The position numbers and the translations under genes were made by a program. The notes below the pieces were generated by a model. The model was not told where the DNA came from, ran no database searches, and saw only the letters and a list, made by a program, of their open reading frames with translations. Shown piece after piece: positions 1-9,515 of a stretch of 61,241 nucleotides of DNA. Source of the stretch: Cloacibacillus sp. (lineage in GTDB: Bacteria; Synergistota; Synergistia; Synergistales; Synergistaceae); contig NZ_JAJBUX010000118.1 in assembly GCF_020860125.1 (NCBI RefSeq), positions 1 through 61,241 on the forward strand. The letters are read 5' to 3'. Each line of letters starts with the position of its first letter. Within the stretch, counting starts at the first letter, position 1.

Positions 1-90
1 CTATATATATAATTAAACTCTGCAAATGAGGCTAATTCTTTATTATTTTCTCCGTATTTTTCAAGAAAAAATAAATTATAGATAATTTAA

Positions 91-118
91 TTGACACGAA
101 GAAACACAATGATATAAT
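91..118 (+). promoter_or_regulatory. Sigma-70 promoter of the ornithine cyclodeaminase-like gene
   Basis: A consensus TTGACA at 91-96 and a consensus TATAAT at 113-118 are separated by 16 bases, in AT-rich DNA about 80 bases before the first gene. This is the best-looking housekeeping promoter in the left part of the window and probably drives the gene at 196. Confidence 0.8.
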
Positions 119-195
119 GAAGTCTAGGTTTTTATTAAATGTAGGATAATCCTATAGATACTACGGCTGGTTAAAAAAGCAGGGAGGTAATCTTA

Positions 196-1203
196 ATGCC
201 ATGTAAATTGATCAATGCGGAGATCGTTGAGAATCTACTGACGATGAAGGACGCGGTAACCGCCTGTGAAGAGGCGTTTCGCGACTGGGGCAACGGCGAG
301 GTCGTCTGTCCGACGAAAATCACTCTCGAACTTGGCGAGGACGCGGAGTGGCCGCCCTATAAGAACGGCCTGAACGCGATGCCGGCGTATATCCACAGCA
401 AAAAGAGCGCGGGCATCAAGTGCGTCGGCGGTTCGCTGAACAACCCGCAGTGGGGGCTGCCCTATATCATTGCGCTGATTTTGCTCTTCGACCCCGCCAC
501 GGGAATATTCCGCTGCGTGATGGACGGCGCTCAGATAACGAATTACAGGACCGGGGCTCAGGCCGCCGTCGCCGCGAAGTATATCGAGGACAAGAAAAAG
601 ATAAAATTCGGCCTTTTCGGCGCCGGTGTGCAGGGCCGTACCCAGCTGATGGCCTTCAACGAGGTTTTTGAGATAGAGGAGGTCCACCTCTACGATATAA
701 ATCCCCAGGCGGCGAAAGCCTTTGTCGAGGAGATGTCGAGGGTGGTCGACACGAAATTTATCATAAAAGAAGATCCCAAAGATGTCATGGAGGTCACGGA
801 TATTGTCGTTTCCGTGACGCATGGCAAAAATAAGTTTATCAAGAACGAATGGTTCAAAAAGGGACAAATCATCTTCCCGATGGGTTCATTCACCGAATGC
901 GAGGACGAACTTCTTCTGGGAGCCGACCATGTGATCGTGGACTCCGTCGGCCAGACGATGCACAGAGGGGCGCTGAAGAGCGTCGTGGACGAGGGGAGAT
1001 TCAAGGAAGATAATATCAGCGCCACCATCAGTGAGCTGGTATGCGGTAAAAAGGAATACCGTATCTCACCGGATGAAAAGATAGTCTGCATCCCGATCGG
1101 GACCGGCGCGATGGATATCGCTGTCGCCACGATGATCTATGAGAAGGTAAAGGAACAAAACCTTGGCGAGTCCTTCGTCTTTAATAACGCGGTAGAAAAT
1201 TAG
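196..1203 (+). CDS. Ornithine cyclodeaminase / mu-crystallin family protein
   Basis: This 335-residue protein has the length and layout of the ornithine cyclodeaminase/mu-crystallin family, NAD(P)-dependent enzymes acting on amino or imino acids (ornithine to proline, alanine dehydrogenase, ketimine reduction). A Rossmann motif GLFGAGVQGRTQ lies near residue 140, and the upstream substrate region contains YIHSKKSAGIK, with the lysine usual for this family. AGGGAGGT eight bases before the ATG fixes the start. Neighbours are a periplasmic DUF3798 protein and two peptidases, so amino-acid catabolism is the likely role. The exact substrate cannot be read from sequence. Confidence 0.85.
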   Translation: MPCKLINAEIVENLLTMKDAVTACEEAFRDWGNGEVVCPTKITLELGEDAEWPPYKNGLNAMPAYIHSKKSAGIKCVGGSLNNPQWGLPYIIALILLFDPATGIFRCVMDGAQITNYRTGAQAAVAAKYIEDKKKIKFGLFGAGVQGRTQLMAFNEVFEIEEVHLYDINPQAAKAFVEEMSRVVDTKFIIKEDPKDVMEVTDIVVSVTHGKNKFIKNEWFKKGQIIFPMGSFTECEDELLLGADHVIVDSVGQTMHRGALKSVVDEGRFKEDNISATISELVCGKKEYRISPDEKIVCIPIGTGAMDIAVATMIYEKVKEQNLGESFVFNNAVEN

Positions 1204-1255
1204 TCATAAAATCACTTGAATCGCTGAAATGTAATGTGAAAATGGAGGGATGAAG

Positions 1256-2446
1256 ATGTTTAAGTATCTGAAAGTTGGTCTCGCGGCGACGGCGGCGCTT
1301 TTATTGGGCGGCGCGGCCTGCGCCGCTCCGGCGTTCCATGTCGGGATCGTCACCGGTACCCTTTCCCAAAGCGAGGATGAAATACGCGGCGCCGAGTACT
1401 GCCTGAAAAAATATGGCGACGTATCCAACGGCGGTATGATCCGGCATGTAACCTATCCTGATAATTTTATGTCGGAGATGGAGACGACGATATCCCAGAT
1501 AGCGGGGCTGGCCGACGATCCGCTGCTGAAGGTCATCGTCATCAACCAGGGTATCCCCGGCACTACGGAGGGTATCCGGCGGGTGAAGCAGAAGCGCCCC
1601 GATATAATCTGTCTTGTCGGCGAGGCCCACGAGGACCCGAACGTGATAACTTCGGCGGCGGATATGGCGACGACGATAGACTTCATCGATAAGGGTTATC
1701 TTCTCGCCTACACGGCGAAGCAGATGGGCGCGAACACCTTCGTGCATATTTCGTTCCCGAGGCATATGAGTTATGAGAGCATCGCGCGCCGGGTCGCCAT
1801 AATCAAGGCCGCCTGCCAGGACCTGGGGTTAAAGTTCTCCTACGAGACCGCGCCGGACCCGACGAGCGATGTCGGCGTGGTGGGCGCGCAGCAGTTCATG
1901 ATCGAGAAGGTGCCGGCGTGGATAAAGAAGTACGGAGAGAAGACGGTATTCTTTACGACGAACTATTCTCTCCATGAGCCGCTGCTGAGGCAGCTCGCAC
2001 GGTACGGCGGCATGTATATCGAGGCGGACAGCCCGTCGCCGCTGGTCGGTTATCCGGCGGCCTTCAGCATCGACCTATCAAAGGAGACGGGGAACTGGCC
2101 CGCGATCCTGAAGAAGGTGGAGGATGCGGTGATCAAGGCCGGTGGAAGCGGCAGAATGGGCACCTGGGCCTATTCCTACGGTTACGCGAATACGCTGGCG
2201 CTGGTAGACTTCGGCATAAACGTCGTCGAGAAGAAGATGAAGCTGTCAAGCAAGAAGGATTTCCTCACCTGCTTTGACCGCGCGACGCCGGGGTCAAAGT
2301 GGAACGGCAATTATTATACCGACCTGGGGACCGGTGTGACGAGCAAGAACCTGATGCTCATTTACCAGGATACCTATATCTTTGGCAAGGGTTTCATGGG
2401 TGTGGCGGATATAAAGGTGCCGGAAAAATATCGTAAAATAAAGTAA
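1256..2446 (+). CDS. DUF3798 periplasmic binding-protein-like protein
   Basis: A secreted protein of about 396 residues. It opens with a clear signal peptide (basic MFKYLK, then a hydrophobic Ala/Leu run ending near ACAAP). The mature part resembles the DUF3798 family, which has a periplasmic substrate-binding (type 1) fold and is common in Synergistota and some Firmicutes. The ATG at 1250 abuts the GGAGGG ribosome site, so the in-frame ATG at 1256, six bases from it, is the better start. No permease or ATPase gene is adjacent, so the transporter it might serve is not visible. Family assignment comes from recall of conserved motifs; the ligand is unknown. Confidence 0.8.
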   Translation: MFKYLKVGLAATAALLLGGAACAAPAFHVGIVTGTLSQSEDEIRGAEYCLKKYGDVSNGGMIRHVTYPDNFMSEMETTISQIAGLADDPLLKVIVINQGIPGTTEGIRRVKQKRPDIICLVGEAHEDPNVITSAADMATTIDFIDKGYLLAYTAKQMGANTFVHISFPRHMSYESIARRVAIIKAACQDLGLKFSYETAPDPTSDVGVVGAQQFMIEKVPAWIKKYGEKTVFFTTNYSLHEPLLRQLARYGGMYIEADSPSPLVGYPAAFSIDLSKETGNWPAILKKVEDAVIKAGGSGRMGTWAYSYGYANTLALVDFGINVVEKKMKLSSKKDFLTCFDRATPGSKWNGNYYTDLGTGVTSKNLMLIYQDTYIFGKGFMGVADIKVPEKYRKIK

Positions 2447-2460
2447 ATCTTTGTGCCGGA

Positions 2461-2503
2461 CGGAGCCGTTGAGGGATGGAGAGGCGGCTCCGTTTTATTT
2501 TTT
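2461..2503 (+). terminator. Rho-independent terminator after the DUF3798 gene
   Basis: CGGAGCCG at 2461-2468 pairs perfectly with CGGCTCCG at 2485-2492 and is followed by an 11-base T-rich run. It lies inside what would be the N-terminal extension of the next reading frame (from 2453), which argues for the downstream start at 2522. Confidence 0.85.
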
Positions 2504-2521
2504 AACGAGGGAGTGACAGCG

Positions 2522-3631
2522 ATGGCGGTTTTTGAAAAGATGGAACAGCTGGTCCCGCTGCTGAAAGAGGCGGGCTATGAGGCGGTCTTTATCGCGCCGT
2601 CTCCCGATCTTGAATATATATGCGGCTTGGACTGCCTTCCGGACGAGCGCTTCAAAGGGCTGCTGGTGACGGACAAGGGCCGCTTTTTCTTTATGACGCC
2701 GAAGCTCTACCTGGAAGAGATGTGCGGCATCGCCGGCGATCCCTCTCTCTGCGAGGTGTGGGAAGACCACGAGGGCTTTGTCGGAGCCTTTATCAACGGC
2801 TGTAGAAAGGTCGGCCTGGAATCGGGAAAGATCGCCTTCAACGACGCCGTGAGGGCGGTGGACATGCTCAAAATATCCGCCGCGATGGACGGGATCGTCT
2901 GCTGTGACGGGGAAGAACTTATTAGCCCGCTGCGCAGCGTCAAAACGGAGGAAGAGATATCCCTTATGGGAAAGGCGGCCAAGGTCGCGGACGACACCCT
3001 GGCGGAGGTCGTGAAATACATACGTCCGGGAGTGACGGAACGCTGGATCGAGGGAAAACTTACCGAAATACATAACGACCTGGGAAAGGGCGTATGCCGG
3101 CATATCAGCCACATCGTGGCCTCCGGCCCCAACGCGGCGCTGCCGCACTATAACGGCGGCGAACGGGTGATAGGTGAGAGGGACGTCGTGCTCATCGATT
3201 TTGCCGGCAGATATGGCAGCTATTTTTCGGATATGACGAGGACCTTCTTTGTCGGCGAACCGTCGGAAGAGGAAAAAAAGATTTATGGGATAGTCCTTGA
3301 GGCGCAGACGGCCGGAGAAAAGGCCGTACATGCCGGAGTCAGCGCCGGAGAGGTGGACCGTGTCGTGCGTAAAATAATCGAAGAGGCAGGTTACGGCGAT
3401 TATTTTCCCTACCGGGTCGGCCACGGCGTAGGGATATCGGTCCATGAGACGCCGTTCATCAAAGCGTTTAATAAACATATCCTCCGTCCCGGCAATGTCT
3501 TCAGCATAGAGCCGGGGATATACCTGCCGGGGAAGTTCGGCGTCAGAATAGAAAACCTGGTCGCGGTGGGATACGACGGCACCGCCGTCGTGCTGAACAA
3601 GCTGCCCAAATCGATGCTCGTCCTTTCTTAG
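2522..3631 (+). CDS. M24 family metallopeptidase (Xaa-Pro aminopeptidase-like)
   Basis: About 369 residues, the usual size for a Xaa-Pro dipeptidase/aminopeptidase with an N-terminal creatinase-like domain and a C-terminal pita-bread catalytic domain. The five metal ligands can be assigned: Asp in VLIDFAGRYG, Asp in FSDMTRT, His in RVGHGVGISVHE, Glu in SIEPGIY and Glu in VRIENLV. The frame is open from 2453, but that part overlaps the terminator; ATG 2522 follows GAGGGAG. The gene sits 16 bases before an M20 dipeptidase and is probably co-transcribed with it, suggesting stepwise breakdown of imported proline-containing peptides. Confidence 0.92.
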   Translation: MAVFEKMEQLVPLLKEAGYEAVFIAPSPDLEYICGLDCLPDERFKGLLVTDKGRFFFMTPKLYLEEMCGIAGDPSLCEVWEDHEGFVGAFINGCRKVGLESGKIAFNDAVRAVDMLKISAAMDGIVCCDGEELISPLRSVKTEEEISLMGKAAKVADDTLAEVVKYIRPGVTERWIEGKLTEIHNDLGKGVCRHISHIVASGPNAALPHYNGGERVIGERDVVLIDFAGRYGSYFSDMTRTFFVGEPSEEEKKIYGIVLEAQTAGEKAVHAGVSAGEVDRVVRKIIEEAGYGDYFPYRVGHGVGISVHETPFIKAFNKHILRPGNVFSIEPGIYLPGKFGVRIENLVAVGYDGTAVVLNKLPKSMLVLS

Positions 3632-3647
3632 ACCGGAGGCGCGGAGC

Positions 3648-5015
3648 ATGAATGATCATGATGTGACGGCGGTATACAGATATATAGACGAGAATATGGA
3701 GCTTTATCTCGGCTGGCTCATGGAGGCGGTGCGCCAGCCGAGCGTCTCTATGTACAACGCCGGCATGGGCGAGATGGCCTCCCTCTGCGCCCGTTTTCTT
3801 GAATACAAGCTTGGACTGAAGGCCGAGATGATAGAGACCGGTGGCTCGCCGTACATATATGCCCACCTTGACGAGGGGGCGAAGGATACGCTGGCCTTTT
3901 ATAACCACTATGACGTCATGCCGGCCGAGCCGCTGGAGGAATGGAAGTCATCCCCCTTCGAACCCGTCGTCCGTGACGGCAGGCTGTGGGGGCGGGGCGT
4001 GGCAGACAACAAAGGCAGCATGTTTTCCCGTATCTGCGCGGTGCACGCCTGTAAACAGGTGTACGGCAAACTTCCCGTGAACCTGAAATTTTTCTACGAC
4101 GGCGAGGAGGAGATCGGAAGCCCTCATCTTGACGATTTTGTGCGCGCCAACGGCGGACTGCTGAAGTGCGACGGATTCTTTTGGGAGGGCGGCAGCCGCG
4201 ATCTCGAACGGGGGCGTCCTCATATCACCCTCGGAGTAAAGGGCATCTGCAAGATAGAGCTATCATGCCGGACCGCCGGCAGAGATTTACATTCGGCGAA
4301 CGCGGCTATCGTCGCCAACCCCTTTTGGCGTCTCGTGTGGGCGCTCGCCTCGATGAAAAACGAAAAAGAGGAGATCCTCATCGACGGATATACCGACGAT
4401 ATCATCCCGCTTTCAGATAAAGAGCGGAAGATAATCCACGATATGAGCTTCGACGAGCAGGCCTCGCTCAAATCATACGGCATCGGTTCATTTTTGAACG
4501 GCGAGAGGGGAAATTCCCTGAAAGAACGGCTGGTCAACTCGCCGACGATCAACATAAACGGTTTCAGAGGCCCGTCGAACGACGCGGATACGAAGACGGT
4601 GCTGCCGGGGGCGGCCTCCGCCTTTCTCGACCTTCGGCTGGCGGCGGGGCAAACCCCGGAAAGGACCCTGAAAAAGATCCGGGAGCACCTTGACGCGAAG
4701 GGGTTCAAAGATATAGAGATAAAATTAAAATCCTCATACGAGCCATTCCGCACCAGCTGCGAATCCACACTCATGAGAGCCGCGGCCGCATCCGCAAGGG
4801 AGATATACGGAATGGAGCCCAACATCGTCCTCAACGACTGGGGCAGCAGCGGCGTCTGTTCCGTATGCGGCAGGCTGGATATCCCCTGCATAATGATAGG
4901 CGTCATGAACGAGGACAGCAGAGAGCACGCTCCCAATGAGAATATCTATTTAGAGGATTATAACTGCGCGATGAAGATGATCGCCTCGATTATAACCAAG
5001 CTGCCAAGTATGTAA
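3648..5015 (+). CDS. M20 family metallopeptidase (dipeptidase)
   Basis: A 455-residue zinc exopeptidase of the M20 (ArgE/DapE/CPG2) superfamily. Visible motifs are FYNHYDVMPAEP (metal His and catalytic Asp), GRGVADNKG (bridging Asp) and YDGEEEIGSP (catalytic and metal Glu pair). The middle third is the dimerization domain. The ATG is preceded by CGGAGGCG. It lies directly behind the M24 peptidase gene, consistent with a two-step peptide-degrading unit. Dipeptides are the likely substrate; amidohydrolase activity on N-acyl amino acids is the main alternative. Confidence 0.9.
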   Translation: MNDHDVTAVYRYIDENMELYLGWLMEAVRQPSVSMYNAGMGEMASLCARFLEYKLGLKAEMIETGGSPYIYAHLDEGAKDTLAFYNHYDVMPAEPLEEWKSSPFEPVVRDGRLWGRGVADNKGSMFSRICAVHACKQVYGKLPVNLKFFYDGEEEIGSPHLDDFVRANGGLLKCDGFFWEGGSRDLERGRPHITLGVKGICKIELSCRTAGRDLHSANAAIVANPFWRLVWALASMKNEKEEILIDGYTDDIIPLSDKERKIIHDMSFDEQASLKSYGIGSFLNGERGNSLKERLVNSPTININGFRGPSNDADTKTVLPGAASAFLDLRLAAGQTPERTLKKIREHLDAKGFKDIEIKLKSSYEPFRTSCESTLMRAAAASAREIYGMEPNIVLNDWGSSGVCSVCGRLDIPCIMIGVMNEDSREHAPNENIYLEDYNCAMKMIASIITKLPSM

Positions 5016-5448
5016 AAACGATTATCAAGCCGCCGCCCAGGCGGCGCATATCCGCCATAGCTGTACCGAGGCACACAAAAGAGAAGGAGCCTTAGGGTTT
5101 CTTCTCTCCTTTTCTATGGCCGCGTAATTTCCCTACGTAATGGCGGCAATAATAACTGTAAAATTTACGTTTATCTTATGAACTTACATATAGTAAATTT
5201 ATAGATAATTGAGAGAGTATGGCTCGGAAAGCTGGCGGCGTGACTCCGGAATATTGGCGGACGGCAGCCGGAGGCGAATACGCCGTGGCCGCTGCACAAT
5301 CCCCAACGAAGTTGGTGTGCTGCGCAGGTGCTTTGCCTGTGCGAAGAAATATGCCGTTGCACCCTTAATTGTGCGGGCGCACCGGCAGCGGGTAGCTTCG
5401 TGTCTGCCGGGCTTGCTTTGCGATTACAGCTGCCATTTACAGGAAAGG
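5016..5448 (+). other. Intergenic region and long GC-rich leader of the C1 protease gene
   Basis: No convincing gene. Two hairpins follow the M20 gene: GCCGCC/GGCGGC at 5029-5045 and AGAGAAGGAG/CTCCTTTTCT at 5080-5115, a weak terminator at best. An AT-rich patch at 5150-5210 may hold the promoter. From about 5215 to 5440 the DNA becomes GC-rich and hairpin-prone (for example CCGGCAG/CTGCCGG near 5383-5410). It stays open in the protease frame but has no ribosome site, so I read it as an untranslated leader. It matches no riboswitch class I recognise. Confidence 0.45.
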
Positions 5449-7653
5449 ATGATGACTGACCAAATGAACAAAAAGATAAGGATACTGGCCCCGCTTCTCT
5501 GTGCGGCGATACTTGCGGCGCTCCCCGCCTTCGCGGCCGTCGCGCCGCTCAATCCGGCCTTCACCGAATATGTCGTGAAGCATGACGGCGGCGCGAAGAA
5601 CGTGGGCGCCGTGAAAAAGAATATAAGTGGAGCGACGCGCGCGTCGGACTTTGGCTATGCGCCCTCGCCGCTTAACTGGTCGCATCTCCGCGGCGTCGTA
5701 TACCCTGTCGGCGCCCCGCGCGGCGGCTCGGCAGCCCGTGCCGCGCGCGCCGCGGACCAGCTGCCCGCGACATACGACCTCCGCCCCTCGATGCCCGCCG
5801 TAAGAAATCAGGATCCCTTCGGCAACTGCTGGACATACAGCGCGATGGCGGCGACGGAGTCCAATTTGATCAAACAGGGGCTTGCCTCCTCCTCTGACAT
5901 CGCGCTCTCGGTCTGGTATATTACCTACTACGCCTACAACTCCGGCAGCGGCTTCGTTCCCTTCACAAATGCCAGCGGACAGCCCTACTACAACGCCGGC
6001 GGCGACGACTGGCGCGCGGTGGCGCTGCTGGGACGCGGCACCGGCTCGCTTTACGCCGCCGAGGCCCCCGCGCCGCTCACGGTGGGCGCGGTATACGCGC
6101 CGGCGGCAGCTCCGCGGCGTTACAAGCTCAATAACGCCTTCTACCTCGGCAGCGACGAAGTCCGTGAGGTGCCGCTCTCGGAGGGGCGGCGCGATATGAT
6201 AAAGGGCGCGGTGATGGAATACGGAGCCGCCTCCGTCGGCATATATCAGTTCAGAGACAACGACGAATCACAGCAGATCATCTCCAAAGACGTCTTTTCC
6301 GATGAAGATTTATCTTATTACACCGGCTTACAATATGGCGATAATGATATCGACGGCTCCGCAGTAAACTTTGTCACCAATCATGCGGTGACGATCGTCG
6401 GCTGGGACGATAACTACTCGAAGGAAAACTTCGCGGCGGGTAATCAGCCGCAGGAGGACGGCGCCTGGATAATCCGCAACAGCTGGGGCGCCGACTGGGG
6501 AGGAGACGGAGGCTATTTCTACGTCTCCTACGAAGAGGGAACTCTCTGCGACGGCGTCATATACGACACCTCCGCCGCGCGCTCCGGCGAGCGCGTCTAT
6601 CAGTATGACCCGCTGGGCCCCATAACGTGGTACAGCTTCTATAAAGCTGGTTCTACGGAGCCGGTCCAGTATTTTGCGAACCTCTTCACGGCGGCGGCCG
6701 ACGACCGGATATCCTCCGTTGCCTTCTACGTTCCCGAACCGGGTAACGGTTACGAAATAAAGATCTATCAGAACTGCGGCGCCAACTCGCCCGTCAGCGG
6801 CAGCCTTGCCTCAACGGTCTCCGCCGACGGCCTGCTGCCGGGGTATAACACCGTGGCGCTGAAAACGCCTGTCGACGTCGCAAACGGGACGAGGTTTTCC
6901 GTCGTCGTAAAGGCGACGACAAAAGATGGCGGTTATCCATACCCCGTTCCCGTCGAATACCGGCTGGAGGATTACTCCGAAGAGGCTTCGGCGAACCCCG
7001 GCGAGGGCTGGGTCTCGGGTGACGGCGTGAATTTTCAGGATATCATTGACGCGGGCGGAGTCGGAACCGCCAGCATCTGCCTCAAAGCCTTCGGCGAACG
7101 GCAGCATAATCCCACCGATACGGCATTGGAGCCCTCCGGCCCGGTGACCGTCGAGGCTCCCGAGGGAGTTATGGCTGCCGCGGAGGAGGTCTCCGCCGAG
7201 GATAACACGAAGGTTCAGCAGACGGTGATCGCGGAGCTGAAAGATGAGAGCGTCGAGGGTATCGCCGCGGACAAAAACGTCACGCTCAAGGGCGTCTTTG
7301 CGCTGACTGTCAGCCACGGGAACACCGGCGGCGCGGCCTCGTTCACCGTGCCCTTCTCAACGCCGCTTAGCTTTGTGGGAGAACCCTATGTCATCATCCC
7401 GAAAAAAGACGGCTCCGGTTTCGTCGCCTTCCCCGCAAAATATTCGGCGGGGTCGCTCTCCTTCAGCGTCAGCGATCTCAACGAGTTCTTCTCCACGGCT
7501 GAAATAACGGTCGCCGACGTGCGGGAATCCGCCGCTCCAACGCCAGCGCCCTCGGGCGGCGGCAGCGGCGGAGGCTGCGCCGCCGGCCTTGGCGCCGCGG
7601 CGCTCGTACTGCTGATCCCGCTGGCGCTGGTCAGAAGAGGGCGTCGGAGCTGA
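5449..7653 (+). CDS. Secreted C1 (papain-like) cysteine protease with Synergist-CTERM anchor
   Basis: About 734 residues from ATG 5449 (ATG 5452 is equally possible), behind AGGAAAGG. A signal peptide (MNKKIRILAPLL then an Ala/Leu run to AFA) is followed by a papain-type domain. It shows the oxyanion Gln and catalytic Cys in RNQDPFGNCWTYSA, the His in TNHAVTIVGWDD and the Asn in IIRNSWGADWGG. A beta-rich lectin-like region follows. The C-terminus has GGGSGGGC, a hydrophobic helix and RRGRR, the Synergist-CTERM sorting pattern, which implies processing and surface attachment. Role: extracellular proteolysis feeding the peptide-using genes around it. The host sorting enzyme is not in this window. 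Confidence 0.9.
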   Translation: MMTDQMNKKIRILAPLLCAAILAALPAFAAVAPLNPAFTEYVVKHDGGAKNVGAVKKNISGATRASDFGYAPSPLNWSHLRGVVYPVGAPRGGSAARAARAADQLPATYDLRPSMPAVRNQDPFGNCWTYSAMAATESNLIKQGLASSSDIALSVWYITYYAYNSGSGFVPFTNASGQPYYNAGGDDWRAVALLGRGTGSLYAAEAPAPLTVGAVYAPAAAPRRYKLNNAFYLGSDEVREVPLSEGRRDMIKGAVMEYGAASVGIYQFRDNDESQQIISKDVFSDEDLSYYTGLQYGDNDIDGSAVNFVTNHAVTIVGWDDNYSKENFAAGNQPQEDGAWIIRNSWGADWGGDGGYFYVSYEEGTLCDGVIYDTSAARSGERVYQYDPLGPITWYSFYKAGSTEPVQYFANLFTAAADDRISSVAFYVPEPGNGYEIKIYQNCGANSPVSGSLASTVSADGLLPGYNTVALKTPVDVANGTRFSVVVKATTKDGGYPYPVPVEYRLEDYSEEASANPGEGWVSGDGVNFQDIIDAGGVGTASICLKAFGERQHNPTDTALEPSGPVTVEAPEGVMAAAEEVSAEDNTKVQQTVIAELKDESVEGIAADKNVTLKGVFALTVSHGNTGGAASFTVPFSTPLSFVGEPYVIIPKKDGSGFVAFPAKYSAGSLSFSVSDLNEFFSTAEITVADVRESAAPTPAPSGGGSGGGCAAGLGAAALVLLIPLALVRRGRRS

Positions 7654-7690
7654 GCGTTTTTGTCCGATAGATAGTACGAAAGGTAAGTAA

Positions 7691-7738
7691 AACAGAGGCG
7701 GAGCCTGCGCGTTAAATAGGCTTCCGCCTCTGTTTTTT
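7691..7738 (+). terminator. Rho-independent terminator after the C1 protease gene
   Basis: AACAGAGGCGGAGCC at 7691-7705 pairs with GGCTTCCGCCTCTGTT (one bulged T) and runs into TTTTTT. It is a strong 15-bp stem 40 bases after the stop codon. Confidence 0.9.
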
Positions 7739-8026
7739 ATTTAACTGACCGCCGGTGGGAATATCCTTCGGCAGATATAAAAACATCCATACCATGACCT
7801 CTTTTTGTACCTCTAAAGAGGGATTTTTGCGACAAAAAGCAAATATTCCTCTTCAAATATGTATCTGTAGTATGCCGGCAAAATAAAATTTGGAAAAGTC
7901 ACTTTTTTCAGACGGTTGTCCGTATATCAGGCAATTTATGAAATAATATTTATTATATATTTGCTTTTTTAATATAAGATACTATCATTCAGCGCTGAAT
8001 AGATTATAAGGGGGAGTGATAGTTCT
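7739..8026. other. AT-rich intergenic region upstream of the AGCS symporter
   Basis: No gene. The last 100 bases are very AT-rich (for example 7940-7980) and presumably contain the symporter promoter, but no single -35/-10 pair stands out. GGGGAG at about 8011 is the ribosome site for the next gene. Confidence 0.4.
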
Positions 8027-9451
8027 ATGGAGCAATTTTTAGATTATATTGTCGGCATATTATGGGGACCGACTTTACTTATCGGTCTTTTAGGAACTGG
8101 AATTTATTTTAGTCTCATAACTAAATTCTGGCAGATACGCCATTTCTTTGATTCATTCCGCTTCTGTTTTTTACCCGGGAAAAGTGGCGAACTGCTGCCG
8201 GCCGATAAGACAAAGGTCACTCCATACCAGGCCGCCTGTGTCGCGATCGCCGGTAGTATCGGCTCCGGCAATATCGGCGGCGTGGCGAGCGCCATCGCGC
8301 TTGGCGGCCCGGGCGTCCTCTTCTGGATGTGGATGACGGCGCTTGTGGGCATGATGACGAAGATGGTGGAGGTCACGCTGGCCGTCTATTACAGAAAGCT
8401 GGACTCTGACGGCAGAAAGACCGGCGGCCCGCTCTTTTATATCGAAAGGGGACTGGGAAGTAAATTCAAGTTTTGGGGCATCTTTTCGCTTCTGTTTACC
8501 GTGGGGATATTCATGCAGCTTGTCCTCGCCCCCGAGGCCTATACGGTCGGCGAGTCTCTGCATGAGGTGACGGGGCTGAGGATCATCTATCTTTCGGCAT
8601 TCTTCTGCCTGATGTGCGCGCTGGTAATATGGGGCGGCCTCCGCCGGGTCATCGGTTTCGCCTCGTTTATGATGCCGCTGATGTCCGTACTATATATCGT
8701 CTTCGGCGCTTACATCATTCTGATAAACATCACCCATATCCCCGCCGCGATTGCTCTGATAGTGAAGTCCGCCTTCACACCGATGGCAGCGGTGGGCGGT
8801 TTCGCGGGAGCCTCCTTTATGCTGATCGCCCGTACGGGCATTGCTCGTGGCCTCTTTAGCAATGAGGCTGGCTGGGGGACCAGCCCGATGGTGCACGCCA
8901 CGGCGGATCAAAGGCATCCCATCGAACAGGGCATGTGGGGAGTCATGGAGGTTTTCATCGATACGATCGTCATCTGTACGATCACGGGCATGGTCATCGT
9001 CCTGACGGGCGAGTGGAACTCCGGCGTCTCGGGGTCGACGCTCACGATAAACGCCTTCTCGCATGGCCTGGGAAAGAGATTCACCGCCTATTTCATCGCG
9101 ATATCGCTCTTCCTCTTTTCATGGACGACGGTCACGGGGTGGTATTCCTACTTCCACTCGATATTGGAATATGTCTTTAGAAACAGCACGCCGATGAGAA
9201 GGACCGCGCTGCGGATACTGAGGATCACAACGCCCTTCTTTGGCCTGCTGATGGCTTATATGATCGACGTGCTGAACACCAACGTATCCTACGCGTGGCT
9301 GATCGTCGACATCTCATCTTCGGTACCGACTTACGTGAACCTTGTAGTGCTGCTGCTGCTCTCAAAGACATTCGTGGCGATACTGAAAGACTATGAGGGA
9401 CCGGGAAAGCTCTTTGGCCTGGACGAGTACTGCAAGGTCAAAGTCGATTAG
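8027..9451 (+). CDS. AGCS family amino-acid:cation symporter
   Basis: A 474-residue polytopic membrane protein of the alanine or glycine:cation symporter family, which imports small neutral amino acids with Na+ or H+. Characteristic stretches are IAGSIGSGNIGGVASAIALGGPG (positions roughly 72-95), GGPLFYIERGLG and GIARGLFSNEAGWGTSP. About ten hydrophobic segments are visible. GGGGAG ten bases ahead of the ATG supports the start. It lies 64 bases before a saccharopine dehydrogenase-like gene, so uptake and oxidation may be coupled. A second, divergent AGCS gene is at 30269-31690. Confidence 0.93.
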   Translation: MEQFLDYIVGILWGPTLLIGLLGTGIYFSLITKFWQIRHFFDSFRFCFLPGKSGELLPADKTKVTPYQAACVAIAGSIGSGNIGGVASAIALGGPGVLFWMWMTALVGMMTKMVEVTLAVYYRKLDSDGRKTGGPLFYIERGLGSKFKFWGIFSLLFTVGIFMQLVLAPEAYTVGESLHEVTGLRIIYLSAFFCLMCALVIWGGLRRVIGFASFMMPLMSVLYIVFGAYIILINITHIPAAIALIVKSAFTPMAAVGGFAGASFMLIARTGIARGLFSNEAGWGTSPMVHATADQRHPIEQGMWGVMEVFIDTIVICTITGMVIVLTGEWNSGVSGSTLTINAFSHGLGKRFTAYFIAISLFLFSWTTVTGWYSYFHSILEYVFRNSTPMRRTALRILRITTPFFGLLMAYMIDVLNTNVSYAWLIVDISSSVPTYVNLVVLLLLSKTFVAILKDYEGPGKLFGLDEYCKVKVD

Positions 9452-9515
9452 TTATCAGATCTGACGGCAGGTTACAGAGGCGGTCAGTTCAATTCAATAA
9501 AAAGGAAAGATAATT

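Noticed and set aside
5209..5448. N-terminal extension of the C1 protease frame
   Set aside because: It would put 80 residues ahead of a clear signal peptide and has no ribosome site; ATG 5449/5452 does.
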